Positions 1 through 10,333 of a stretch of 64,000 bases of DNA are shown here, in pieces. The position numbers were made by a program, and so were the translations under genes. Origin of the DNA: Labia minor (lineage: Eukaryota; Arthropoda; Insecta; Dermaptera; Spongiphoridae); the NCBI GenBank assembly GCA_963082975.1, contig OY720348.1:60177461-60241460 (forward strand), given 5' to 3'. Every line of letters starts with the position of its first letter. Position 1 is the stretch's first letter. The notes under the pieces were generated by a model. The model saw only the letters and a list, made by a program, of their open reading frames with translations. It searched no databases and had not been told where the DNA came from.

Positions 1-129
1 CTACTCGAATTCAAAATCAAAATTTAAAAAAATCGAAAATCTTTGGCGACAGACACACAGACACACCTATATATAGATTTTATAAACGAACTAAAAGTTC
101 GTTGAAAATTGTAAAATTTTTAAAGTATA

Positions 130-960
130 TAAATAATATATTGTTAAAGGGTCGAGCGATATTTCGGTGTCTCAGGTAATGAAATGAAAATCAATTTATT
201 TTAATTAATTTGAAACATTTTAGGAAACAAATTTTTAATGGGTCATTTTTAGAAATCTCATTTAACAATTATAATAAATAATTAAAAAATTGTAAAATTG
301 TTAAAGTATATAAAAATAAATTGAATTAATTTGTTAAAGGGTCGAGCGATAGTTCGGAGTCCCAGGTATATATTTTATATCAACACACCTACTTTTCTGT
401 TTGTATGTTATTATTTGAATGGCGAATCGGTGAATCAGGTATTAATATTATCAGCCAAACCCGATAATAAAGAATCATTTTTTTTATTGACCGAGTGGTG
501 GCTCGGTGAACCAGGTATTATTATTGAGGACTCCAGTCCCATTCATTTTAATCAAATTGATGCAATGATGCAACATTTAATAAATAATTAAAGAATTGTA
601 TATAAATATTTTTTAAAGAGTCGAGCGAGAACTCGGTGTCCCAGGTATTAATATTACCAGCCAAACCCAATAATAATGAATCATTTTTTTTTAACTTAAT
701 TACCGAGCCGAGGCTCGGGGTCCCGGTACTCTTATCTTATTATACTAGCAAAAATTATATATATATATATATGTCTTTGTATATTGTTGAGATATTAAAC
801 CGCTCTAAGGGTTTTTTTTGAAATTCACGCTATAGATAATATTTATAAAGAAAAATCGTTCTGTATTGGTTTCATCCTCGAAAAAAATTAACTTTATTAG
901 TATTTTCGTAATTTAAAAATTGTCAATTTAAATGACGTCACAAATTACGTCATCCTTATT
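130..960 (-). repeat. Dispersed repeat with GAGC hairpin modules and CRE-like motifs
   Basis: Read on the minus strand, this copy starts with TGACGTCA-type motifs (plus 930-955), passes an AATAAGATAAG motif (about 735-745) and then several short hairpin modules. Hairpins are seen near plus 147, 342, 494, 616 and 697. The best are ACCGAG-TGGTGG-CTCGGT and CCGAGCC-GA-GGCTCGG. Modules are separated by a recurring AT-rich linker containing AACCCGATAATAA. Related copies lie at 42770-42815 plus 43456-43760, 54045-55450, 60570-60895 and 62575-63750. No coding capacity is seen. Class unknown; it may be a further non-autonomous DNA element with hairpin ends. Confidence 0.6.
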
Positions 961-1471
961 GAAATTAGTCTCACGCCATTCTTTTTTAATTGATATTGTT
1001 TTAATATTATTTTATATTTAAAATATTTTAAATTTTTTTTTAATTTCGAAATAAAATTAAAAATATTTATTTTAATAATATTTTAGAATAAAATAAAAAA
1101 ATAAAATATATTTATCTTTTCCCCACCCAAAAAGTATTATTCATAAATTTAGCAACATATAAACAATTATAAAGGAAGGAATTTCAAATAAAATTGTTAA
1201 ATAAATTTGATCTAATAATATTAAATAAATTATATTATATTAATTAAAATGTTTTTTAGATTAAATTATAAATAATATAAATGATATTTGATTATTATAA
1301 ATAAAAAGAAAAAAAATATAACTTCATTTCTTAATTAAAATATAGACAAGTACAGGTGTCAATATAATTTCAGAATGTATATTATTATCCGTGCTATATT
1401 TTGGTCAAAACAGTCTATAAGCTATTGCTACGACTACTTTGAAAAATGTAAAACTGAAACCATTTAATTAT

Positions 1472-1514
<43 letters not shown>

Positions 1515-1552
1515 GATCAAATATTTTATCAAGTAAATTTGAATATATTTTT
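961..1552. other. AT-rich spacer
   Basis: Low-complexity A/T sequence ending in a (TA)n run near 1480-1508. No coding frame or recognised repeat boundary. Confidence 0.6.
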
Positions 1553-1735
1553 CATCTTGAAATCAAGTTATTTTAATTAATTTGTACCATTTTAGGAAAC
1601 AAATTTTTGATGGGTCATTTTTAGAAAATCCATTTAACAATTAAAATAAATAATTAAAAAATTGTACAATTTTTAAAGTCTATAATAATAAATTGTGTAA
1701 ATTTGTTAAAGGGTCGAGCGATAGCTCGGTGTCGA
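1553..1735 (+). repeat. Second copy of the 180-360 repeat segment
   Basis: The stretch from ATCTTGAAATCAAG to TCGAGCGATAGCTCGG matches 180-365 closely, including AGGAAACAAATTTTTGATGG and the terminal hairpin CGAGC-GATA-GCTCG. It is a direct duplication of one module about 1.4 kb downstream. Confidence 0.65.
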
Positions 1736-2960
1736 AGAAGTCAACCAGACTCTAAATAATAAATAATTTATTTATATACATATCGGACGTCTTTGCCCAC
1801 AAAAACAATTTGTTTTTCTCATACTCTTCATTTTTTTAGTCTTTTGCATAATTTCCACCCTCTCTACTTTTCCCATAATTAATTTTCCATAAAAAACAAA
1901 CTTTTTACTAGTTTTTTTTCCACCCATCCAAGTTACAGGAATCATATTACAATAATGAACGAAATTATTTTATTATTATTATTGATTCTTATATAAAATT
2001 GCATTCGTCTAAAATTCCAATTATTTTTTGGTAATGATTGTTGTCTGTCAAAGGGATTGAATTTGTGGCGTTTTAAGCCCCTGCGAAATAAAATCTAAAA
2101 TAAAACTTCACTTCTTTTCCAGTTCGTTATGTTTGGAAGTTTTTACATTGCCGCAATTTATTCATTGACCATCTATAAAATGTCAGAGTAGTAAAGTAAA
2201 AAAAAAAATACAAATCCTTAATTTTTTCTTCAACGTTCCATTTATCATTCGAAAGCCTCACTATAATGCCAAAAAAAAAAAAAAAAAAAAAGTGAAAATT
2301 TCAACGAAGCGTTTATGGGTTATTTGCAAGAAACTGAGCGTAAGAAGCAAATTTCATGTTCCGCAGTCTATCTCACCCCTCCAATTACTCACCATCTATA
2401 ACTTACATCATAAAAGGGTATAGACTTTCTAAGAGGGATTTTTTTTTTTGTCTAGATGAACTTTTATCATCTGATGCATAAGATAATTGAGAAGAGATGA
2501 CTGCACGCTCTTTAAGGACTTTTTTTTCTCACCATGTGACTTTCTCTTTGCATCAATTAGAAATATATAGAGTTTTAAATTTTTTTCAAAACTACTTTTA
2601 TTTTTTTTTTTTTTTTTTTTATTATTTTTTTCTTTACTAGACCCCCCCCCCCCATCCTTAGATATTTTTTTTAACTGAGTTATTCAAGTATTCAAATATG
2701 CAGAAAAAGCTGAGAGAAAGGGGAAATGTGATGAAGAAGGACGCCTTGAGTGGCAGGGGGAAAAAGAGAGGGGTAGATCAAGCTCAATCCCAGCTTGAGA
2801 TTTTCCTAAATGTAAAACTTGAAAAGTTGAAAATGAAAGCCTTTAATTCTCACAGTATTAATTATTTTAAAGCAATTTAAAAATGCAAAAAAAAAAAGAA
2901 AATTTTTTGCTTAGAATATAATCAAAGTAAATAATTAACTTTAACACACACATACATCAA
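1736..2960. other. Low-complexity intergenic DNA with homopolymer runs
   Basis: Contains an A-run (2272-2291), a T-run (about 2600-2620) and a C-run (2642-2653). A short frame at 2698-2880 (60 codons) is Lys-rich and matches nothing recognised; it is best treated as chance. Confidence 0.5.
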
Positions 2961-2966
2961 AATATA

Positions 2967-3170
2967 CGAGGGCAATCCACATAGTATGTTACGTTTTGGA
3001 ATTAAGAGAAAACTAGTACAGAAAAATGTTTTTTATTATATACATTTGAAAGAGCATCTAAAATACTATTTTTCTACATAATCGCCAAAAAAAGTTGAGA
3101 GATTTATCGAAGGGATGAACGAGCTTCGAAATTCCTTCCTCATAGAAATCCGTCGCCTGAGAGTTGAGCT
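2967..3170 (-). pseudogene. mariner transposase C-terminal remnant
   Basis: The plus-strand start CGAGGGCAATCCACATAGTA resembles a mariner terminal repeat. On the minus strand the closing peptide can be read as DFYEEGISKLVHPFDKSLNF, then after a frameshift FGDYVEK and a stop at about 3072-3074. This matches the usual C-terminus of a mariner transposase (established family pattern). The catalytic core is absent. It abuts an oppositely oriented mariner fragment. Confidence 0.7.
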
Positions 3171-3214
3171 AAAACACATTCTCCCAAAAAAACAACGAAA
3201 GTGTTTGCAAACGT

Positions 3215-3398
3215 TGTCTGCCAGGAAGTTGATGGCAACAGTGTTCTGGGACAGAAAAGGTGAATGAAAAGTGGTGCAACAATAAACTCTGATAGGTATT
3301 GCCAAGATTGCGAAACCTAAGAAGGGCAATTCAAAACAAGCGAAGAGGGAAACTCAGCTCAAAAGTGTTGTTTTTGCACGACAATTTCATTATCGAAA
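3215..3398 (+). pseudogene. mariner transposase internal fragment
   Basis: Plus-strand frames give ARKLMATVFWDRKG (near 3219), then after frameshifts LRRAIQNKRRGKLSSKVLFL and HDN (near 3304-3385). These are central DDD-domain motifs, including the HDN around the second aspartate. The flanking parts are missing and several shifts are needed, so this is a decayed fragment. Confidence 0.72.
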
Positions 3399-3998
3399 TG
3401 TTTTTTTTTTGTTATATTGGTAGACATAGGTTTCTAATATGTAGACATTATCAGTCATTTTGGGTTAGTAGTTTGTTATTGACAACTGAAAAAGTTAGTC
3501 ACGATTTGTGTTCTTCGATTTTTTACATAAAAAAAAAATAAGGAAAACTACAAGGAAACGTTTGCGTAAAGCAATACGGCTCAAATGATCGAAATTGGGG
3601 AAAAACAAATCATGGATTCTGCATCACGATAATGCATCAGCTCACATATCATTGCTTGTTCGTGATTTTTTGGTCAAAAATAACACCGTAATCATGCCTC
3701 AACCACCGTATTCACCAGATTTGTCTCTGTGTGACTTTTTCCTATTCCCTAAACTGAAGAGCCTAATTAATGAAAAGCGTTTTATCACGATGGATGAGAT
3801 AAAGTCGGAATCGAAGAACGAGCTGATGGCCGTACGAAAAAGCGCATTTTAGAAGTGTTTTGATGATTGAAAGGAGCGCTGACATAAGTGTATTATATCT
3901 GAGGGGAATTACTTTGAAGGGGACAAAATGGGTAATTATGAATAAATAAATAATTTTCGAAATAATTCAAAATTCAAATTTCCGTTTGAACAGACCTC
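3399..3998 (+). mobile_element. Deleted mariner, 5' leader joined to C-terminal third
   Basis: 3399-3530 resembles the 5' leader also seen at 34370-34470 (GTAGACATTATCAGTCATTT here). It passes directly into transposase sequence at about 3541. The open frame 3595-3852 reads KSWILHHDNASAHISLLVRD and then the PPYSPDL and CDFFLFPKLK motifs of the D,D34D catalytic region, with S-L in place of the usual A-P after PDL. Past the stop, GGGGAATTACTTTGAAGGGG encodes the family's usual tail out of frame. The right end near 3990 (TTTGAACAGACCTCG) is a degenerate terminal repeat. The N-terminal DNA-binding half is missing. Confidence 0.78.
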
Positions 3999-4610
3999 GT
4001 GTGTATATATATATATATTTGAGTACAAATATAGACATTGTAGTATGAGAGCGGTGGGGGTGTAAGGAAGGGTACCTCGTTTATGTGCTTAGTTCCATTC
4101 AAAGGATAGATTAATAATTCTAAAATAAAATAAATCTTAAAATATATTAATAATCTCTTTTATTAAATAAATTAGTAAGTTAATTTATTGCTATTCATTC
4201 TGCCAATATTTTTTTATTAATATTATGAAATGAAGTCATTTTATAGTCAAAGTGCTTATTTTAGAAATATTAATAGAATAGAATATATTTTAAATTTTTG
4301 AACTATAGTATCTTAAAAATATCTAACAATTTACACCGTTGCATATGTATTTTTGGTTAGGAAAAAGAGGGGGTTATTTATGGATTGAATTTTTTTTTCA
4401 ACACTTTATTATGTTGAATTACCGGATGATAAATATCGGATATTTCGATTGTCTTTGATAAAGATGGATATCGAAAATAACGGTGGGTCTCCTCGGCAAT
4501 TTATTACACAAAAAGAGTTTATAGAGCCGCAGGTCGAACACCTTTCCCATGGAAAGATGAAAACCAGCCTACGATTTTATCTTCCTTCATATTTTTTCTA
4601 ATTATTTTTT
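3999..4610. other. Unassigned AT-rich spacer
   Basis: No repeat boundary, coding frame or hairpin recognised. Confidence 0.5.
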
Positions 4611-5206
4611 TACTATCTCATAAGAGATAATATTGCGATCACGAAAATTTTCAATGTTGAGATTTTGATGTTTTTATACGTTTTAAAGGTTCCTGAATCA
4701 TTTTCACTAAGGTTGAGAAAAATGTCTGTGTGTGTGTGTGTGTGTGTGTATGTAGACAAGATTAACCAAATACGGTTTGATCTAGAATAATGAAATTTGG
4801 TACATGAGCATTATTCAAAATTCGTAGTTTTCTATCAACTTTTGAGAAATGTAGCTCAACCGGAAGAGGGTCATTACTTACAACGTTTTGATTTTTTTTC
4901 CTCTAAAGTGACCGTAAAAATAAAGATATATGTTTGATAATTTTTCACATGATTAATAATTGTATAAAACTGCTAAATATAGAATTTCAGCTTGATTGAT
5001 TCGCTGAAATTACCAGAATTAATTTTTTAACACTGCAAATCTCACGCGCCAACACGGGACGTGGTGCCATCAACAAAAAGCCAAACATGCGCTGGTTTAA
5101 TATTTATTATTTATAATTTATAATTAATTAAATTTAATTTAAATATAATATATTATGTTATTTAATCCAATTCAAATTGCGAGATAGTCGAGTGGAGACT
5201 CTCCAG
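4611..5206 (-). mobile_element. Hel-1 copy A, complete
   Basis: Hel-1 is the main repeat of the window. Read on its own strand it has: a 5' end near CTGGAG with an imperfect palindrome; the motif ACTATCTCGC about 20 bp in; an AT-rich stretch; a CACGTGCTGGCGCGTG-like GC block; a conserved body; a (CA)n tract; and a 3' hairpin followed by an A-run. This copy has its 3' end at 4611 and 5' end at 5206, with (GT)n on the plus strand at 4728-4748. The 3' hairpin loop has drifted. It forms a composite with copy B and the spacer between them. Confidence 0.85.
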
Positions 5207-5417
5207 CTAATTTTTTTCTAAGATTAATAAATACAATTGGATTTTATTATAATAAATTACTAAAATTAATACTATTAAATATATAATTCATAAAATTAAA
5301 ATTTTCTTTTTTATATTTAAATAATATTTTATTTTTTTATTTAATAATATGATTAGTATTGATTCCTAAAATTTTTAAAATTAAGTTGAAGAAAATATAT
5401 TTCTATTTATTTAATAA

Positions 5418-5458
<41 letters not shown>

Positions 5459-5507
5459 TAACAAAATTAAAATTACTTATTTACTATTACTATTAAAAAG
5501 AAATTAC
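5207..5507 (-). repeat. Spacer of the Hel-1 composite unit
   Basis: This 300-bp AT-rich segment with an internal (TA)n run is, in reverse complement, nearly the same as 16988-17277. It includes the flank ATTACAGGGCCAGAGATAGT (5501-5520). In both places it lies between two Hel-1 copies. Confidence 0.85.
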
Positions 5508-5985
5508 AGGGCCAGAGATAGTATTGCGAACAAGAAAATTTTCGATGTCGAGATTTTTTATGTTTTTATACGTTTTGAAGGTTCCTGAATCATTTTCACT
5601 AAGGTTGAGAAAAATGTCTGTGTGTGTGTGTGTGTGTGTATGTAGACAAGATTAACCAAATACGGTTTGATCTAGAATAATGAAATTTGGTATACGGGCA
5701 TTATTCAAAATTCGTAGTTTTCTATCAACTTTTTTAGAAATGTAGCTCATCCGGAAGTGGGTCATTACCTACCACGTTTTGTCTTTTTTCCTCTAACTGA
5801 CCGTAAAAATAAAAAAATTATATTTGAAAGTTTTGCATATGATTAAAAATTGTATAAAACTGCTATATATAGAATTTCAGCTTGATTGAATGACTGAAAG
5901 TAACGGAATTAATTTTTTAACACGACTGCAAATCATGCGCCAGCACGTCGCCAAACGAACCAAAAACGCCCTGGTTTAATATATA
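5508..5985 (-). mobile_element. Hel-1 copy B, 5'-truncated
   Basis: Starts at the 3' hairpin (CCAGAGATAGTATTGCGA on the plus strand), keeps the (GT)n tract (5618-5638) and body, and is lost near 5985 before the terminal 5' motif. It corresponds to copy D of the second composite. Confidence 0.8.
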
Positions 5986-6360
5986 TTATAACCGTTCCGT
6001 GAAAACTAACATAATTAACGCGTACGCCAAACCTATCACCCAGAATTGATATTATAGTTGGTCCTCAAGTGCCTAGTGCTACCATATAAATACTTGATAC
6101 TTGAAATTTCTTTCTATGTGAACGTAGACAAGTTATCGATTTCTAGAGAAAAATATTTAAATCAACTCAGTTTCCATGATATTTTTTTTTTTTTGAAATT
6201 ACTATGATTTAGGTTATATAACTTACGTTAAATATTTTAAGAATACATCATATGCCCATATAATTTGTGTAATTGAATTTATAAAATAATAAAAAATAAT
6301 TAAAACATAAAATAATTGATAAAATTGATCTTTTAAGTACTTATATGTAATATATGTAAT
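5986..6360. other. Unassigned spacer
   Basis: Includes a short moderately GC segment (5998-6080) without a readable frame, then AT-rich DNA. Confidence 0.45.
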
Positions 6361-6620
6361 ATATGTGCCACTCCGAAGCCAAAGCGATTAACTCCACATA
6401 TAAATAAACTGAGAAAATGAAGCCCAGTGTTCATATTAAAGGTTGTATTAAATTCAGGGTTATTGATTACAGAAAAATGGATATTGCGTTGCAATATTAA
6501 AATTATCAAGTTCAATATTCACTTCATATTTTGCAGATTACATTACATTACATTTCATTACATTACTAGCAAAATTTTAAAAATTGGAGTTAATCGGTTT
6601 GGCTTCTGAATGGCTCATAT
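6361..6620. mobile_element. MITE with ~36-bp terminal inverted repeats
   Basis: Left arm 6362-6397 (GAAGCCAAAGCGATTAACTC) pairs with right arm 6584-6620 (GAGTTAATCGGTTTGGCTTC). The inner ~190 bp has no coding signal. TGTAAT occurs just outside both ends, but the target duplication is unclear, so superfamily is not assigned. Confidence 0.6.
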
Positions 6621-6762
6621 AATGTAATATATATATATGAATCACACGCTCTATATAAGCAATAATTTAAAACATATTTCTATAAGCTTGAATAAGTTTA
6701 TAAATAAATATTTAGTTAATAAATAATAATATTATATCCCTATTTTAAACAATTTAGTAATT

Positions 6763-6797
<35 letters not shown>

Positions 6798-6922
6798 GGA
6801 GGGGGAGGTGAGAATTACCTTAATTAAGATGAGATCATAGCCTAGGTCTTGCCACTTGAAAAATTCAACTCAAACTGATATGGTTAAGAATAATTTTAAA
6901 AAATTAATAAAATTTAATACTT

Positions 6923-6959
<37 letters not shown>

Positions 6960-7737
6960 GAATAAATAAAAATAATATTAAATAAAAATATACCAGGAAG
7001 TATATTCTTATCGGGATTCAAAGAAAACAAATAATTTCTTATCGCTTAATGAGTTTGTTTATACAATTGTGAGGTATTGAATCCATATCAATAAAATATA
7101 TAAATAAAAAGAAAATTACTATAAATAATATTTTTTAATTTGAATTCATTAAATAATGTTAAAAAATTATTCGATTAGACTTGGAACAAAGAATATTAAT
7201 ATTAATTCATAATATCTAAAATTATTAATAAAATTTAAATAAATCATTAGTATCTTGAAAATTATTTTTTGTATTCCTATTTATTTTTTTTTGATTATAT
7301 ATATATATTGATTTTTTATTGATTTACAAGAAAATTGAACCAGTCATAAGACCGTTTTACAATATTATTTAAACTTTGTGTGAGTTTGACACCGCTGAAG
7401 TGGTCATAACTAATTCTTTAATAAATTTCCATTTATCACAGGAGGGGGAGTAACACTCACATAAAGATTTTTTCATTAAATCGGCGGGTTTCGTTCGTTT
7501 AAGTCGTCTCAAAATTTCAATAGTGTATAAATAAGAAAATCCATGAGGATATTTTAGAAAACTAAAACTAACTTTTAACGTTATATAAAACTATATATAT
7601 ATATATATATATAATATATTTGAAATAGAAATATTTAATTTAGTTAATTTAAATTCATTGATTTATTTGTTTGTTCTATGCAAGGAAGGGTTCATCGTTT
7701 CGAATGATCATCACGTCGAAGTATATTAATATACATA
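6621..7737. other. AT-rich spacer with microsatellites
   Basis: Holds a (GA)n tract (6778-6798), (TA)n tracts (6928-6956, 7592-7612) and a fragment ACGCTCTATATAAGCAA (6647-6663) matching the end of the element at 7738. No frame of interest. Confidence 0.6.
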
Positions 7738-8049
7738 CAGTGAACGCTCTATATAAGCAACTCATTTGAACCAATTTCAATAAAAAGTTTCTTATTGGGA
7801 AAAGTTGGATTTAAAGCATACAAATATTAATTAATTAATTTATTAAACTAAAAGAAACTCTAGTAACTATTCTAATTAACCAAAATTAAATTCAATACTG
7901 GCAGCACAAATCACAAACATATTCCAATACCTAACATAATTTTTTACAATTTGAGCTTCTGTTGTTGTGAACAGCTGTCAACTCAAATATTTAGCTATAA
8001 AGAAATCAGTTATTTATACAGAACAGTTGATTATATAGAGCGTTCGCTG
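7738..8049. mobile_element. hAT-like MITE (CAGTGAACGCTC family), copy 1
   Basis: Ends CAGTGAACGCTCTATATAAG and TATATAGAGCGTTCGCTG are inverted repeats. Flanking octamers TATACATA and TATATATA differ at one base, but the setting is TA-rich and this is weak evidence. A second copy is at 44441-45046. Confidence 0.65.
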
Positions 8050-8894
8050 TATATATATATATATATATAATATTATTATATAATATTAGCAATTATATTT
8101 AAATTGTTAAATATATTTTTATTTGTTTAATTATATTAATAAACAAATATTCAGTCAATAGTTTATTCTTGAAAGAGAAAAAATCAATTTCAAATTACCC
8201 AAATTATTTTTAGTTGTATTGAATTTTATTAAAAATATGTCTTGATTGGAGTAATTTTACCATTTAAATGTCATTTAATTTGTCATTTATTTATATTATT
8301 GAATAAGTTAACTATAGTGATGTATTGGTAAAATAAGAAGTAAGGGAACGCATAGTGGGAGCAAAAATACTCCTATTTTCAGAAAACTATTTTTTCCATA
8401 TAAGTTTTTATTTTTTCTAGTAAGAATATTACTATACAAAATATTAACGAACACAAAAAAAGAAATTCCAACAGTAGATTTAAATGGGAGTTGCGGGACA
8501 TGAAAAAGTAATGGAACCTGTTCTGAAAAAAGGTAAGGGAACGTCGTTTCACCGTGTTCCCCTCCCAAAACACCACTGATTGACTATCCAGAATGGGTCC
8601 TTAATATTATGATAAATATAATTTTATTAAGACTTAATTATTTAATAGTTTATTGCGTAACAATATCTATGCATAATCTATTATCTCTAAACAGAAGAAA
8701 GAATGTCTTTTAATGAATCCAATTGATGTTGAATTTAAATTTAGTCTTTTTAAGAAATTTGCACCTGGGAACATTCACCTTCTTCCTAATCCCTCTATTA
8801 TAAACCATTTTCAGGAAATAAGAGCGCCTTAATTCGCTAGGGGTTGAAATAGGCTAATGGGTTTCAAGGGGGTTGGGACGTCTGGATTGTCTAA
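8050..8894. other. Spacer without recognised elements
   Basis: (TA)n at 8050-8068 followed by AT-rich sequence. Minus-strand frames at 8308-8576 are hydrophobic, overlap each other and have no homology that can be recognised. GC rises from about 8760. Confidence 0.45.
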
Positions 8895-9248
8895 ACGAAA
8901 GGAACAGAATCATTTCGTTCTTCGAAAGAGTGTCCTCTGGTTCCTTGTGTCAGCAAAAGGAAGCCAGAGTTCCTCTGGGAAAACGTCTGCAAGTTGCAAT
9001 CAATGGAACGTAGCTGTCCCAGTAAGGCAGCCAAGAAAAATGAAGTTAGCCTGGCAAAAACCTCTCTCGATCCGGAAAATGAATCAGAACAGCCGTTTGA
9101 TAACCTATTATAACAAGATGAGCGCCAACAAAAGGAAAGGCAAATTGCGAGCCAGCTATATCGACCATCACATTCGCTCACCCCCCCAAGTCAACAGACG
9201 AGATATTATTCGTTTCATTCGATCATCAATTTAATGATGAATCAATAA
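8895..9248 (+). pseudogene. Possible relic coding sequence, unknown family
   Basis: A reading frame runs from 8895 to a TAA at 9111-9113 (72 codons), then continues in the same frame for 44 more codons to TAA at 9246-9248. It has no ATG near its start; the first Met is at 9003. The translation is hydrophilic, with segments such as SKRKPEFLWENVC and TSLDPENESEQPFDNLL, then a Gln-rich part with TPPSQQTR. GC is higher than in the neighbours. A second open frame, ATG at 8857 to stop at 9234, overlaps it on the same strand (125 codons, Lys/Arg/Ser-rich). Which frame, if either, was ever coding is not settled. The family is not recognised. Confidence 0.35.
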
Positions 9249-9639
9249 ACCCGATGCTAGTGCCCATTGATTTTGTTCATTTAAGGGCCAACAGAGCTAG
9301 TGGGTTAACTCGAAACACCATTTTACCATTTGAAATATTATTATCACAATGAACATTGCGGATAATCAAAATTACAATTAAATTCAATCATAAAGTGGAA
9401 AAGATAAACAATTCTTCTTGAAATTTTTCTCAACAACAACAAATTATTATGTAATTGTACAACACAAATTCTCATCAATTTTTTAGATAGTGTATCATAT
9501 TTACATGTGATTTTATGATAAATAGAATTCTTTTACAGTAATTTTTGAAAGAAAATACTAATAGCTGAGTAACGAAAGAAAAAAAAAGATAATCAAATAA
9601 TATAAATTTAAAAAATATAAAAAAAATATTAAATAAAAT
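9249..9639. other. Unassigned spacer
   Basis: Moderately AT-rich, then A-rich; no frame or repeat recognised. Confidence 0.5.
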
Positions 9640-10333
9640 GGACTAAAAAGAATAAAATAATTTTTCTATAAACCTGACAAAGTTTATGGTTGAATTGCTT
9701 CATATTCAACTATAAACGTTGGGCGCATTGAGTTTTAATTATTTATATTACTGATTCTCAACCTCGGCGATCGAGATCTTAAAGGGGGCGATAGTTATTT
9801 TTGGGGCGAAATCATTTTCAACTCTAAAAAAAAGGTAAGATGATTTGGCGATCTTTTTCTGAAACTCGATTTTTCAATATGGCTCAAAGGGGGGGGGGGG
9901 GGGCGAATTACGAAGTGGGCATTTGGTCCAAAAAGATTGAGAAACGCTAATTTATATGAAACATCAAGTCAAATTTTTGTAATAATAAACATTTTATTGA
10001 ACACTGACAAATTTTTTTTATTATGCAATAAAATTGATAGATTAAGATTATTTTTCACTGTAATATACTTCTATAAAAATATGTAACAAATTTAAAAGAA
10101 TTATTATTCCAAAACAGTTGATTACATTAGAAGAAATAGTGTTACTTTTTAATGAAGTAATTTAATATGGTATGTAAGTATATATATAAATTAAAGCTCT
10201 ATAAAGGAATTTAATTGCATAGAAATATTAAAGAAAGCAAATGAAAACTAAAAGCGCCCAACGTTTTTAGTTGAATATGAAGCAATTCATTCATAAACTT
10301 TGTCAGGCTTATAGAAAAATTATTTTATTATTC
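9640..10333. mobile_element. MITE with ~95-bp inverted arms, split by a hAT element
   Basis: Left arm 9640-9740 (CCTGACAAAGTTTATGGTTG, CGTTGGGCGCATTGAG) is mirrored by right arm 10245-10333 (GCGCCCAACG, CATAAACTTTGTCAGGCTTA). The left arm also recurs at 57007-57110. A short hAT element (9749-9949) sits inside. A weak plus frame at 10271-10489 overlaps the right arm and is not treated as a gene. Confidence 0.7.
9749..9949. mobile_element. Non-autonomous hAT element with 8-bp TSD
   Basis: Ends TACTGATTCTCAAC and GATTGAGAAACGCTA are imperfect inverted repeats. The flanking octamer ATTTATAT is identical on both sides (9741-9748 and 9950-9957), as expected for hAT insertion. Contains a G-run (about 9888-9903). 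Inserted into the MITE at 9640-10333, so it is younger. Confidence 0.85.

Noticed and set aside
4611..5206. Hel-1 as a conventional TIR MITE
   Set aside because: The inverted motifs are not at equal distances from the ends, the 3' motif is part of a hairpin, and the empty-site comparison shows no target duplication.
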